Origin: Curvularia sp. ZM96
Taxonomy: Eukaryota > Ascomycota > Dothideomycetes > Pleosporales > Pleosporaceae
Reading direction: 5' to 3'
Assembly (NCBI GenBank): GCA_022457065.1
Contig: JAJGBQ010000001.1
Span: 2,480,001-2,544,000 of the forward strand
DNA length: 64,000 nucleotides
Part shown: positions 1 through 10,909 of the stretch, piece by piece
How the letters are laid out: each line of letters starts with the position of its first letter
Position numbering within the stretch: position 1 is the first letter of the stretch
Notes under the pieces: model-generated
Database searches by the model: none
Told to the model about the DNA's origin: nothing
What the model saw: the letters and a program-made list of their open reading frames with translations, nothing else
Translations under genes and position numbers: made by a program

Positions 1-999
1 GTATATTCGTGGTTTCCGAGGAGTGTAGAGTGTGTATGAGATGTGTAGTAGCTGCTGAATGGATGCCGTGCGCTATTTGGGGATTGTGTGGATGGCTGTT
101 GATCGAGGGCAGATGTAAACAATGTGAGCCAAGCTAGTGGGTAATCTAGAGATAGGATCTTCGTGCGGATTCGTTGAGTACAAATATCAAAGCGTGAAGT
201 GCGTTTGTTTGCCTTTGGAGTTGCTAGCGTGCGGAGTGAAGCGTGGGTAAACGGATACACTGCGTGTTAGTCCAGCCTAGTACACTTGCACAAACAGCTA
301 GTTTCAGTCTCCTGATTCTGAATTCAGTTTAAATGTCGATCAACTACAAAGCCTCTCCCTGTATTGCCCAGCTGACAGAGCAAGAGACTTGGGCTGTATC
401 TGGACTACTTTTACCTCCACCGCTGAAACAGAGCCTATCAAAAGAGGCAGGCACAGTGTTAATTAGTCGTCGTTACAAGACTGAGCAAGAGGCAAAATGA
501 AATACAATGAATGGTTCGGACAACTGAGAGACTCCGTTTGGAAGCAGAAATCTAACCCCTTGTAAGTTCCACCAGACCACGCGCGCGCACCTTCGTGTAA
601 CGCGAGCAGCGAACAGAACAATGAATATCAGTGCACGAACCGGGAATTGAACATCAACAGAGCTAGATGTATTGAATTTTGATATGTTTTGCTATCTCTT
701 AAGTGCTATGTAATTTTTTTTTTTAAGAACTGAAACTGTTTTGCGCTGCCAACAGGGACTCTCATCGCCAGGATGCTAGGTAAAAGGGGGAAGAGGTAGG
801 AGTGATTAGTGCGATGAGAAGTCTCCGCCACACCAAACACACTACCAGAATTATGTACAAATATGTATAAAGTGGAAGGGGTATCCAAACGAACGTAATC
901 TTCATACTAGGCTAAACCTCTGTTTCTAGCACTGTGTTGACAAAGAAAAAGCAAGATACCAATCTGGGAAGGAGAGCGAGGAAGACGACGAGTGGCATA
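1..999. other. Left-edge non-coding stretch
   Basis: I see no supportable gene here. ORFs are short and have no recognisable domains. There is a T-run near 713-724 and a short GCGC run near 580. The right part is probably the 3' flank of the minus-strand gene that ends at 1000. Confidence 0.5.
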
Positions 1000-2073
1000 T
1001 TAGATGGTGCGAACACCACGAGCCAACTCAGCCCTGACACGCCTCCTGTATTGGTCGCGGTATTGAATACGGCCGTATGTTCCGAAGCCAACGGCAATGA
1101 AGAAGAACAGGGCCCAGACAGATGTGATGACAAGACCGATTGGGAAGAAGGCCAATGCAACTCCTGGAACGACAAAGGGTGCGGCAGAAGAGACGGCGGC
1201 AGATGCGGACGCAGCAGCTTGAGGGTCGGCGTTTGTAGGAGCAGTGCCTGCTCGAGAGAAGATGCCGTTGACGAAGGATGCCTCTTGGGATGACAGTGTG
1301 GTCTCGACGTCCCGGCCAGTGACTGGGTTCTTGGCAGCTAGGTCGATCTGAGGAACGAGAAGAGGCTTTAGAGACTCTCTAGAAGTACTGTTAGAATCGG
1401 TAATACGATAACGAGCTCACGTTACTTACTGGGTCATGGCTGAGCCCATCAGGTTCTCATTAATCCTTCCCACATACATGAGGACCTTCAGTTGCGACAT
1501 GCCGTTGATGTTGGGTCCGTTGTTGTTTTGTCTCTCGATCAAACGGCCCTCAACGACTGGCGAGATGATTTCCCGCTTTGCAAAGTTGCCTTGCATGTTC
1601 TGTACAGTTGCACCAAGGTACGACAGCGTCATGCTCACATCGGCTGCAGTGACACCAACCCATGGGTCGATAGGAGCCGACACATTATACATTCGAAGCT
1701 CAGCCTGGAAGACACCAGTTGTGTTGTCAAGAAACGGGAGGTTGTAGCAGACGGCGATTCCACTAGGGTTCGACGCCTGGCCATTGAGACTGCTTAGAGT
1801 GTTCATACACGCCGCCCTGGTCTGTTCCTCCCATTGCGCCTGGTTTACATTCGACGCATCGCCACTTGCGGGCGTCAGTGAAGCTAGTGGTGCCGTATCT
1901 GCAGGGTTTGCGTCTTGTCGTCGAGTAAGAGTGGCCATGCGTCCCGCGTCCCGTCGAAGTACCTCCTCGATATCCAGGCCTGGCTGGAGAAGAGCGTCGA
2001 CCTGACGACCCTTGAAAGCAGTTGCGTGTCCAGCAGCAAGTAGGGTGCCAACTAGGGCGCCTTTGAAGAACAT
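1000..2073 (-). CDS. Predicted secretory-pathway membrane protein, conserved fungal type, function unknown
   Basis: Two exons (2073-1430 and 1378-1000) with a 51-nt intron (1379-1429, branch TCTAAC) encode about 340 residues. The reading frame stays open upstream to 2211, but that extension has only a GTG at its far end; the first ATG is at 2073, with A at -3. The N-terminus (MFFKGALVGTLLAAGHATAF) looks like a signal peptide or signal anchor. A Ser/Thr/Asn-rich middle carries possible N-glycosylation sites (for example LDNTTG and MYNVSA). A strongly hydrophobic segment lies near the C-terminus (VPGVALAFFPIGLVITSVWA) and is followed by a basic tail rich in RYRRRVR-like residues. This suggests an extracytosolic domain held by one C-terminal membrane span. 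I do not recognise a named family, so no function is given. Confidence 0.7.
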
Positions 2074-3926
2074 AGTCGAGGGTTTATTAGTCGACGTCGA
2101 AGTATTAAAGTCGCTAGTGTGAATGTGGCCGGGCTGCCCAGCAGCGTTGGTGCTTGAAGAAAAAAAAAGAGTGGCGAAGAAGAAAAGAAGGACGCTGCAA
2201 AAGTTTCTCACCGAACAAAGGAAACGGGCATTCTTAGTGTGTCATTAGCAGTGCAAATTAGAGAAGCATGAAGAAACGCGGTGAGGAAAACGCGCCCGCG
2301 TGTGGATCGGGTGGCAGTGGAACTAGTAATGGCGTGACTGGGCCGAAGGCAAGACTTGCAAAGCAACACCGAGCCCTGCTGAAGCTCGCATAACTGGGTT
2401 GAGACGGGTTCTGCTTGAAGCTGTGACGGGTGGCACACGAGATCTCTATGCGATGATCCTGCCGCAGCTGGGGATGGGACTAAATTAGCACCTGCGAGCC
2501 GCATCCGGTAGATGCCAACCAAGCATCAGCTCGGGGATCGAACGGTTTGGGGGTGGGAACACAGATAGCATGATGATACTGGACTCCTTGAGACAATTGG
2601 TGTTGAGGTCTGGTTCTGGGCAACGGTGCTCAAACTAGCGGCGCTTCAGAGTTACGCTAGGCCCACACGTGACCAGGCTCTCTGCACCAATCAGCGCTGC
2701 CCGTGCCGCCTCTCCCGGCTTCCTGGTTTCACCCTGGGGTTGTCCAAGACGGTCCTGTGCCCGACTTTGCCATCTTCTCAGCCTCTGCAGGGCCTTTGTG
2801 CGCCCCCTGGACGCCATCTCTCGTCCTTTTCGATCGTGACGTCCGCACAAACCAGCACACTTGACACAGGCAGCGCCCGCTGTCATCTGGAGCTTGTCAC
2901 CGTTGCTGCACACTGACCCCCCAGGCGTATCGCCAAAGGGCAACTGACCTCCCGCAGCGTGACAACATGGGCCATACTCTGACCACCCATTCACTACCCA
3001 CCAACAAATCTTCAGCCACTTCGCGCCGTCTAAACGTCATGCCGCAGCCACGCGGAAATACGTTGCTCCCGCATCCGACGCCCAGAAGTGACGGTGAGCC
3101 GCGTGACACGAAAGCTCGTGTCCTCTACATGTCGTCGCGGCAGACACACCAGCAACGTGTCGGCACTATCCCCACAAGTACCAGCAGAGGCCTGGCGCGT
3201 CGCCGAGGACTATCTCGGGCCCTAGTGCTGCCCTTGCATCCCGGGCGCCGTCGGTGTCGTGCACAAGTCGGGCAACCTCTGCGCCTAAACATCATGACGA
3301 ATGGCCAGGCACACGACCGACAGCGTCTGCTGGCTTCGGAACGGATCGCGCGCTCCATAGCAGGCTGCCGGGTGATCTGGCACCATACGGGAAGGTATGG
3401 ATGCGAACATATGCATATTCTTTGTCTTTGACTCTGAAGGCGACTCTGAGGCGGCCACGTTCGCCTGCATACAACTAACCCGCATGGGATGCGCTCGTGC
3501 CCAGCTTGCATTCGCCCAACACATACACCCACTGAAGAAGGCCATATATTGTCGCCCTCCACTAATCGGTTAGGAAATGCGGGCAGCTTGTCTGCCAACA
3601 CATCAACAGCCTCTAGACTGACGCTGAGGGCAGCCTTACTCTGCCCTGTCCGAGTCCGAGAAGGTTGACGCTGCCCGAAAGGTGCCGCTGTACTTCTTCT
3701 GTGGACCAGGGCTCCTGGACCCAAGTTCTCTTCAACCCATTCTCTCACCCTCCTTCACCCTCTCGTGCTGCTTGTTGTTATTTGCTTTTGCATTCTTCTG
3801 TCGTATCGTACACGTCAGGTTTGACACTTTGACACCCACGGCCGCCGCCGGTTATATCAAGATCCGCCGACGGTAACCCTACGCGTCATTCGCCCGTCTC
3901 CAACATATCCAGATTCTGTTTCTGTA
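2074..3926. other. Divergent intergenic region upstream of two genes
   Basis: This 1.85 kb lies between the starts of the minus-strand membrane-protein gene and the plus-strand pseudokinase gene, so it probably holds both promoters. Overlapping ORFs on both strands (for example 3125-3748 minus) are Arg/Cys-rich, show no domain and look like chance. A pyrimidine-rich stretch near 3735-3800, just upstream of the kinase gene, is typical of fungal leader and promoter DNA. Confidence 0.5.
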
Positions 3927-5879
3927 ATGATGCAGCACGCTTCGAACTCTCCATGGCGCACGCCTGCAATGGAATATCCTAAACCCCAGCATGGGCTGCA
4001 GCACACCATTTCCATGGTCAACCTCCAAAACGACCAGTCATGGTACAACAGTCGCGATGCTTCGTCTCCAGCGACGTCCTCTGTTTCGTCTTGCACGAGC
4101 CGGAGTACGACGCCTACAAAAATGAACAACAACCCATGGTCCAATGTCATGACCAGCCCAGCTTCGACTTACTCGAATCAATCAACAGATTCCTCATCGC
4201 CCAAAAGCAGCAGCCCAGATCGCACTCCGCAATACAGCCGATCCACAACGCCCCTCGCCCCCCAACCAATACGAATCATCAACGCGGTAGCAGGGTTTGC
4301 ACCACTGTCTCCGCCCCCTTCGGCATCTGGAGAGTCATTCAGAAGTGGCGAGTATCCTGGCTCGCCGAATCCCTATCGCCAGCCCGCCCCTCCGCTAGTT
4401 CCCTTGGTAAATGGGTTCATCAACACATCGATCTTGTCGTCTCAAGGCCAGTCGCTGTCTGGATGGTTTTATGAACATGTTCGGAAACAGGGCTGGGATG
4501 CTGCGCTAGTGAAGAAGATTTGGCAGTGGACACTATCGAACCCCAGGCTTGCAATACTGTTGTTCGTGTGCGATGATGTAGCGTCGTGGCGACAAGCTTC
4601 TTTTTTCGACCTCAGGGACGAGAGTTTGCCATTCCCTGAAGATCGTCTACAAGGTATCGTAGCGAATGCACGAAAGGTTGTCGAGGAGCAATGGCGTGCT
4701 ACGTCCAAGGAACTGCCATTGAACGGATTTCACGTCGATTTCACTGCTAGAGAAACGCTTCCATTACAGCACCTCAGCCTTATCCGGTCATCGCGCAACT
4801 CTGAAAAGAGTGTGGATCGAATTCGGATGCTCGGTACCAGCGACGATCGTGTCTTCGTACGAAAGCGGTTTGTGACCGCTCGTCCTGCGCAAAAAGTCGC
4901 ACTACTGGAGCAAATTATCAAGTTCAGACAATATGAACACAAGAACATTGCCAAGTTGCTTTGTTCATATGCCCAGCCAAACCACGTAGGAATTTTGACG
5001 GAAAAGGCTCAGTATAGTCTGGACGACTTCCTGGCGCTTCCCGGAACCGACCCGAACCGTTCAAAACTGCTTGTGGATTGGATGCAGGATTTGTCATCGG
5101 CACTTGAGTATCTCCATTCACAGTCCATCTGCCATCGAAACATCCGGCCACGCAAGATCTTGATTGATGGAGCGCGTGTCTTTTTTGCGCCTTTCGACAT
5201 TGGCCAGAATGTTGACACCTTTAGTCCCACAATGGTGGACACACTGCGTATCGACCAGTTGACCACCATTATGCAGGATCAGTCCTACGTTTATGCTGCA
5301 CCAGAAGCTATCCACTCCCACTCACGTGGCAAGAGGATGGCAGATGTCTTCTCCTTAGGATGCGTTTTTCTGACAATGATGACGGTAGCGCATGGCCAAT
5401 CGTTGACGGCCTTTGCGCTGCACAGGGCTGCTTCGACACAGGACACGTCATTCCATGCACACCTCGACCGAGTGGCAAGCTGGCGGAACCGGTTGCATGC
5501 AACCACCACTTCCAGCCTCAGGACTGGTCTGATTGGATCAGGCAGAAAACAGAGACAGCTGAAAGCGGAAGCAGAATGGCTCAGCATCATTGAGAAGATG
5601 ATCTTGCCACGACCAAAAGAGAGGATCAAGATGAGCTTCGTCCTTGCTAGCTTGAACAGCGGTAAAGTGACAGGAGGAGGACGGCGGCGAAGCTTAGACG
5701 GCGGGGGCTTCAGCGGACAAGCTGCTGCTTCTCTCGGTCTCACCAACGGCACATCAACGGCAACGCTCGTCGATATCTCGGAGCACAGCGTGCCTGCGCC
5801 ACGTAAACCCGAGTTGAGCGTGTTTGACGGCTATTTTCAGACGCAAACACGCCGGTTAGAGCCAGCTGGTGGTTGGTGA
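3927..5879 (+). CDS. Protein kinase-fold pseudokinase
   Basis: This intronless ORF of 650 residues starts at ATGATG after a pyrimidine-rich leader. The first ~170 residues are Ser/Pro/Thr-rich and probably disordered. Residues ~180-300 form a helical region of unknown type. A protein-kinase-like domain follows from ~300 to ~590: a beta3-like stretch (VFVRKRF), a helix C-like stretch (EQIIKFRQYEHKNIAKLL), then the catalytic loop reading HRNIRPRKIL (residues ~403-412) where active kinases have HRDxKPxN. The DFG position reads APFDIG. The APE motif (AAPEAIH) and the ADVFSLGC motif are kept, so the fold is intact while the catalytic Asp, the loop Asn and the DFG Asp are all replaced. I infer a scaffold or allosteric regulator rather than an active enzyme. 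The C-terminal ~60 residues are low complexity. The partner is unknown. Confidence 0.8.
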   Translation: MMQHASNSPWRTPAMEYPKPQHGLQHTISMVNLQNDQSWYNSRDASSPATSSVSSCTSRSTTPTKMNNNPWSNVMTSPASTYSNQSTDSSSPKSSSPDRTPQYSRSTTPLAPQPIRIINAVAGFAPLSPPPSASGESFRSGEYPGSPNPYRQPAPPLVPLVNGFINTSILSSQGQSLSGWFYEHVRKQGWDAALVKKIWQWTLSNPRLAILLFVCDDVASWRQASFFDLRDESLPFPEDRLQGIVANARKVVEEQWRATSKELPLNGFHVDFTARETLPLQHLSLIRSSRNSEKSVDRIRMLGTSDDRVFVRKRFVTARPAQKVALLEQIIKFRQYEHKNIAKLLCSYAQPNHVGILTEKAQYSLDDFLALPGTDPNRSKLLVDWMQDLSSALEYLHSQSICHRNIRPRKILIDGARVFFAPFDIGQNVDTFSPTMVDTLRIDQLTTIMQDQSYVYAAPEAIHSHSRGKRMADVFSLGCVFLTMMTVAHGQSLTAFALHRAASTQDTSFHAHLDRVASWRNRLHATTTSSLRTGLIGSGRKQRQLKAEAEWLSIIEKMILPRPKERIKMSFVLASLNSGKVTGGGRRRSLDGGGFSGQAAASLGLTNGTSTATLVDISEHSVPAPRKPELSVFDGYFQTQTRRLEPAGGW

Positions 5880-6818
5880 AAAGCTTTCCTGTGCGACATC
5901 TGCGCCACAGCATGATGAAAGCTCAGACGGAAGAAACGACAATGTCAAACATGACATGTATATACGCCAAGGTGATACTTGGCGAAACACATATGACATC
6001 TTTGTCGGCTGGCAAAAGTGCCGAGGTGGGGGAGGGGTGCGTGAAACACAACTCTTGCAGAGAGTTTGGATGCAGCGGGGCCAGACAACGATATGGAGAC
6101 GTAATTCAACGCAGCGAAGTGCAAGCAAGTTTTGTGTGCGATGATCTTTCTTTCCGTTGTTGCAGCGTTACGTTACGTACATTGGGATTCTGTTTCCTTT
6201 CATACCATACCATGTTCTCCTTCTTCAACCTCTACGTTTTCTTTTCTGAAATCCATTTTTTACTCCTCCATTTGATACCCTTTACCCTGCACTGCACTAC
6301 CCGTATTCACTTTGTTTGTTTCTTTCCTTTCCTCCTTCAGCGTGCACCAGCGACTCAAGCGTTATGTTTCTCGCTCATTGATATGAATAGAAAGAATGCA
6401 AACCTCCTTTTTCTTGTGCGGACTTGATTGGCTCAACTTGCGTATAGTCGCGGTATTACACCAAGGTCTTGATAGCTGGATGTCTTGTTTCAGTAGCGTT
6501 TATGTAAATGGGTCACGGGGAAGAAGAAAAGATAGCATAGAGCCATGGATAGGCAGTGGTGTCTTCACGGCAAGGGACAAACTACTAGAGGAAAAAGAAG
6601 TAGACAGCAAAAAGTGCGGTTTGAGTGAGGATGAGGATAGGTTTCTATAGACGAGTCTTGCATGCTACACAACGCAAACGATGCAATAGGGCTTCGTCCT
6701 TGAAGTGAGGAAATGATTTCCATCAAAAGAAGCTTTCCACCTTCAAACATCTTCAAAAAGTGTCACAAAGTCAAGATCCCATATCCAAATCTTCCGCATA
6801 GACCTAGCCATCCCCTAT
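5880..6818. other. Convergent 3' intergenic region
   Basis: This region lies between the 3' ends of the pseudokinase and CAP genes. It is T-rich (6190-6350), with no ORF showing a recognisable domain, and probably holds both 3' UTRs. Confidence 0.5.
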
Positions 6819-8705
6819 CTAACCCGCATGCTCCACAATTTCGCTCACAAGTTTGCCGTCCTTGACGTAGCTCCTGATCTGTTCGGGTAGTGGGTTTTCT
6901 ACGTAGTCGTCTTCGGTAGGTAGATTAATGTTTACGCTGCTGCACTTGCTGGTGAAAACCTCGGTTGCCAGTGAATCCTTGGACAGGTAGACGGTGGCGC
7001 CATCCACCTGGTCGAGCAGAATGGTAGGCAGGGTTCCAATGACTTGGAGTGCAAAGTTGGGGCACTTGATAACATCAATGGAGCTGACCATTGAGTCGAT
7101 GATAAGAGATGTACGTGATGAGTTGTCGAGAGAAAGCGCATTAGCCTTGCCGTTGATGCGGATGGTTGTGTTCTTGCAGCGGGAAATGAGAATAGAGTGG
7201 TTGATCTCAGCGTCAATCTCAATGATTTCGCTTGGCGAGTCAAAGTTGTCCTGCAAAAGTCAGCATATAGCTCTCGTGTTTGTCGTTGCAACTTTCAAGA
7301 CAAGACGCACTATTATCCACTTGTTTCCATCCAGCTCCTTCTTAGGAGGCTTCTTTGTTCGCATGCTCTCGGGTTTCTTCGCCTTGGGTGGTGCCGGGCT
7401 CTTACTCCTGCCCAAGCTGCCAGTACTATCGCTGCGTTCAGGCACAGCCGAGCCTGCTCGCAATGACGGGTTCTTATGCGTCATCTGACTTGGATCGACC
7501 TTCCGGAGTCCCTTAGTTACATCTGAGCCCTTGTTGAGCTCGCCAAAAACAGCATTCATATCAGGAGCAGCCTTCTTAGCTGCGGGAGCCGCGCCAGGCG
7601 GCGGTGGTGGTCCTGGTGGTGGGGGAGGGCCAGGTGGTGGTGGGACACCTCCTGCTGGAGGAGCGGGCGGTGCAGGTGTGCTGGATCCACCAGCGACTTG
7701 CTTTGCGGCTTCCTTGGCATCGATGCCGTCGTTGTTCCAGGCTACGCAAGTGGTGTGGTACTTCTTTGCATACTCAGACAGGGCCTTGAACAGCTTGTAG
7801 TAAGCTTGAACCCACTTGACGTGCAATTCGCCTTCAGGCCTAAATAGATTAGTCTCAAGCCAATTCCATATCAGAGGAGGTCTTACTTGTCACGGTACTC
7901 CTTAAGAACCTTGTTACCGTACATCTGAGCCCCACCAACCAGCTCGTTGATGTGCTCGTAGGGCTTGGTGCCTCCGCCCTTGCCAATGGTAACCCAGCCG
8001 AGAGATCCCACGCCATCAGCAACCATGGAAAGAGGGTCCTTCAGAGCTGGGTCTCGGTTGCTCTGCCTGAACTCGTCTGTTTTCTCCATGTTTGCCTGGA
8101 GGTCCTTCAGCAGCTCCATCAACGTGCGGTCGTCAGGCTTCTTGGCCTTGTTCGCGATGAAGAGGAACTGGCGCTCGGCGGCGAAAGCTCCCTCAACAGC
8201 CTTGGATTGTCCCTCGATGACGCTTCCCAACTTTCCACTCAGCTCTAGCCAGTGCTTTAGCTCTGAGTTAACCAGTTCGTCGAAGGCCTCAATTGCCGGG
8301 GGTGGCGCTGCTGCTTCAGCCACCAGCGTGGTGGTGCTGGCATTGGTATTTGATTGTATTACACCGGAAGGGGCATTTGTCGAAGCTCCGTTGGCACCAT
8401 CATTGCTGTTTGGGAGGACTGAGCTGGCAATATCTTCGAGACGCGAGGTGGCTGCTTCGAGCCTGTGGATCATCGATGTCAGTACGTTGTCTGCTATGAC
8501 ACGGATCTGTCCAGACGAGCCGAGGACATGTTGCGGATGAGGCCCGTCGGCCATGGTCTGAAGTGGGTGTAGGGCAAGGCGGGGGACGTTGGGTGGTGGT
8601 TGGATGAGAGGATGGTGGTAGGAGGGAGTTGAGGGCTGGAGAGCAGAGGCAGGCAGGAACTCACCGCTTGATCAGCGTGGTCAGGTTGTTCATGTTGTTA
8701 GCCAT
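6819..8705 (-). CDS. SRV2: Adenylyl cyclase-associated protein (CAP/Srv2)
   Basis: Four exons (8705-8665, 8462-7887, 7839-7311, 7250-6819) encode about 525 residues, the usual CAP length. Exon 1 gives MANNMNNLTTLIKR, which joins in phase to LEAATSRLEDIA, the family's cyclase-binding N-terminal heptad motif. Next comes the helical CAP-N domain with EYRDKPEGELHVKWVQAYY spanning the second intron. A Pro/Gly-rich linker with several poly-Pro runs (nt ~7590-7690) could bind profilin or SH3 domains. The C-terminal CARP beta-helix domain begins around KWIIDNFDSPSEI, again across an intron. CAP couples Ras/cAMP signalling to actin by recycling cofilin-bound G-actin. The first intron is long (202 nt) and contains an in-frame ATG at 8554 that could give an alternative N-terminus. 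It is divergent from the MAK32-like gene, 392 bp between the two ATGs. Confidence 0.95.
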
Positions 8706-9097
8706 GCGGGGAAGGCACGTTGGTGCGTTTGTAGGGAAGGTACGTCTGTTCGGTCTGCTACCTTGGGCGCTGCCAAGGGGTCGCAAGTCACAAACGGCAC
8801 GCTGTAGCCCGTGCGACGTTTGGGATGGCTGAGGAGGGACAATTGGCTATGACCAGACAGCACCGGTGCCTAGAAACTGGTAAACAAGACTGTCCAGTAA
8901 AGGATTACAACACTCTGCAATTGAAGATCCAAGGTCCGTCTATTCAAGGCGCATAGGCGCATGGCCGGCTGCCCACGTTGCGCTAGCCGTCTGCAGCCAA
9001 GCGTGGTCCGACCGGCGAATGCACGTCAGCGGCAGACTACCATCTTGAACTGCCTGCTACAGTACATACACAAAGCATCATCGCCGCGACCTTCAAC
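8706..9097. promoter_or_regulatory. Divergent promoter region between CAP and MAK32-like genes
   Basis: These 392 bp separate the two start codons and must hold both promoters. No specific motif was recognised. Confidence 0.45.
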
Positions 9098-10261
9098 ATG
9101 GCGGAAGAAGATCGAATCTATGATTTCTGTACACTGGGGATGTTCATAATCGGTATGTCCTCAAGAATACCCTATTCGACAATGCACTGAATCATCTGAG
9201 ACGAGATTGAATTTCCCCCACCAAAAGCCCCAGTCAAGGATATTGTCGGCGGAGGAGGAACGTATTCCGCATTAGGTGCACGCATCTTCTCTCCCCCGCC
9301 ACAGTCCAAAAGAGTGGGCTGGATTGTAGATTGTGGATCAGACTTTCCTCATGAGCTGCGTGATTATATTGCTCAGTGGAATACTGGAGTGCTCATGCGT
9401 GAGACGCCAGACCGGCTGACTACGCGGGGATGGAATGGCTACGAGGGGGAAAATGAGCATCGAGGTCCGTATCACCCACTAAAGTGCATACTGATTCTAA
9501 CTTCGCCACGTGCAGCTTTCCGATACCTAACGCCAAAGCTAAGATTGGACCACAAGGCGCTCGTGGGTACTCCATTGCTATGGTCCAAGTCTTTCCACTT
9601 GATTTGCTCACCCCTACGTTGCATTGATCTGGTCCAAAACATCATTGCTCTCCGCAAGCAGCAGGATAAGTCAGCTGGGGCACTTCGTCCCGTGTTCGTA
9701 TGGGAGCCTGTTCCCGATCTGTGCACCCGCGAAGAATTTGATAATTGCCTGAAAGCGCTCAAGTACATTGACATCGTCAGCCCTAACCATGGTGAACTTG
9801 GCGGGTTCTTCGGCAAGAGCACAGATGGGACAGATCGAGTCGACTTCCGCACGATAGAAGAGCTGAGTAGTCAATGGTTAGAGAGTGGAATTGGGCCAGA
9901 CGGGAATGGTGGGGTTGTAGTCCGGTGCGGAAAAGACGGTTGCCTCGTGGCGTGCAGAGGCGAGCGCAAATGGATGCCGGCCTATCACCAATCAGCAGAA
10001 AAGGTGGTTGATCCCACCGGTGGAGGAAATAGCTTCTTGGGCGGGCTTGCGGTTGGCCTCGTGCGTGGCAAGAACGGCTCAATCATGGACAATCTAGAAG
10101 AGGGTGCAATGTGGGGGTCAATATCAGCCAGCTTTGCCATTGAACAAGTCGGCATGCCTGTACTGTCTCAATCGGATGCCGGAGAGACATGGAACGGTGT
10201 TCGTGTCGAAAATAGGCTTTCAGATTTCAAGCAGCGGCTGGCTAGTTATATACAGCCATAG
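9098..10261 (+). CDS. MAK32: MAK32-like pfkB/ribokinase-fold protein
   Basis: Three exons (9098-9152, 9201-9464, 9516-10261) encode about 354 residues. The second intron (9465-9515) is a multiple of three and stays open, but removing it joins ENEHR to AFRYLTPKL, the expected reading. The N-terminus (CTLGMFIIDEIEFP, spanning intron 1) and VGGGGTYSALGAR are typical of the Mak32 branch of the pfkB family. The family's C-terminal signature is present as DPTGGGNSFLGG. The usual GAGD contains the catalytic base Asp; here the Asp is Asn, so sugar-kinase activity is doubtful. In yeast MAK32 is required for maintenance of a killer double-stranded RNA, with unknown biochemistry. The start is the first ATG and is supported by the conserved N-terminal motif. 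The symbol rests on family resemblance only. Confidence 0.85.
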
Positions 10262-10302
10262 CCTGTCGTCGCCGTAGTGTCCCCAATCCCGATACCAGCC
10301 CC

Positions 10303-10686
10303 CTATTTGTCCAGCGTCTTCTCAATCAGACTCTGGTCTTGTTTCCGCTCGTGCTCTCTGATTTGCTTGCTCCAGCTGTGTAGTGGTTAGCTTGGGGTGC
10401 ATTGTTCCGAGTGGAGGGTCGTACTATCGGCTGGGGAAGAAGCGGTGGCGCTCGGGCATTTTGTCGCGGTATTCACGGTTTGCGCTGAGCATCCAGGCGA
10501 GGCCGACAATGCCGCCCATGGCGAGGCCGACGACGGCCGTATTGGCTTTCCAGTTGGCGGGTTGGGCGTACCAACCACCGGCCGGCGACCAGACGTGCTT
10601 CGGGTATCTGTTCGATGTTTAGTGCCAATGCCGCGTACAATTGGTGTCCTGGGGAGTCCGTACGGGATCTTTCCTCCGCCGCCCAT
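10303..10686 (-). CDS. Small single-span protein, probably mitochondrial inner membrane
   Basis: Three exons (10686-10664, 10607-10425, 10375-10303) close in phase to a 92-residue protein. Exon 1 is only 23 nt (MGGGGKIP plus two bases) and joins to YPKHVWSPAGGWYAQPANW. One membrane span follows (around TAVVGLAMGGIVGLAWML), then a basic stretch with RHRFFPSRYWSKQIREHE and a charged C-terminus. I recall similar proteins of this size in other ascomycetes, resembling accessory subunits of respiratory complex I, but I cannot assign a subunit from sequence alone. It is divergent from the mitoribosomal mL44 gene over 223 bp, which supports a mitochondrial role. The introns (56 and 49 nt) have good GTACGN donors and CTAAC-type branch sites. 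Confidence 0.75.
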
Positions 10687-10909
10687 TGTGGATGTGAGTG
10701 TGCGGGTCTTCGTGGGGGTTCTGCTGTTGTCGGAGCTGGGTGAGGTCGTTGTCGCATGCGTAGTAGGGCTAGCACGGGCCTCGCAGTCTTGGCGGAAATT
10801 CTTTGGTGGCCATCATCACTCGACAGAGACCACACGAGCGCCCAATTGCTGCTGCCGCCGACTCCGCCTTGCTGCCCTCCTCTCCCGCTGTTTCTGTGCA
10901 GTCTTCTTC
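10687..10909. promoter_or_regulatory. Compact bidirectional promoter of two probable mitochondrial genes
   Basis: Only 223 bp separate the start codons of the small mitochondrial-type protein and mL44. The reading frame of mL44 stays open leftwards to 10397, across this region and the antisense gene, but the first residues of that extension show no conservation signature and no presequence. Confidence 0.55.

Noticed and set aside
2074..2211. Signal-peptide-like extension of the first gene
   Set aside because: It has no ATG, only GTG; the hydrophobic look comes from a T-rich tract in the leader.
2531..2545. tRNA B-box-like sequence on the minus strand
   Set aside because: No matching A box, acceptor stem or anticodon arm can be folded around it.
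3125..3748. 207-codon minus-strand ORF upstream of the pseudokinase
   Set aside because: Arg/Cys-rich without domain or splice logic, and it overlaps competing ORFs in other frames.
10397..10909. Upstream in-frame extension of the mL44 ORF
   Set aside because: It overlaps the antisense small mitochondrial gene and has no presequence; the ATG at 10910 begins a typical mitochondrial targeting peptide.
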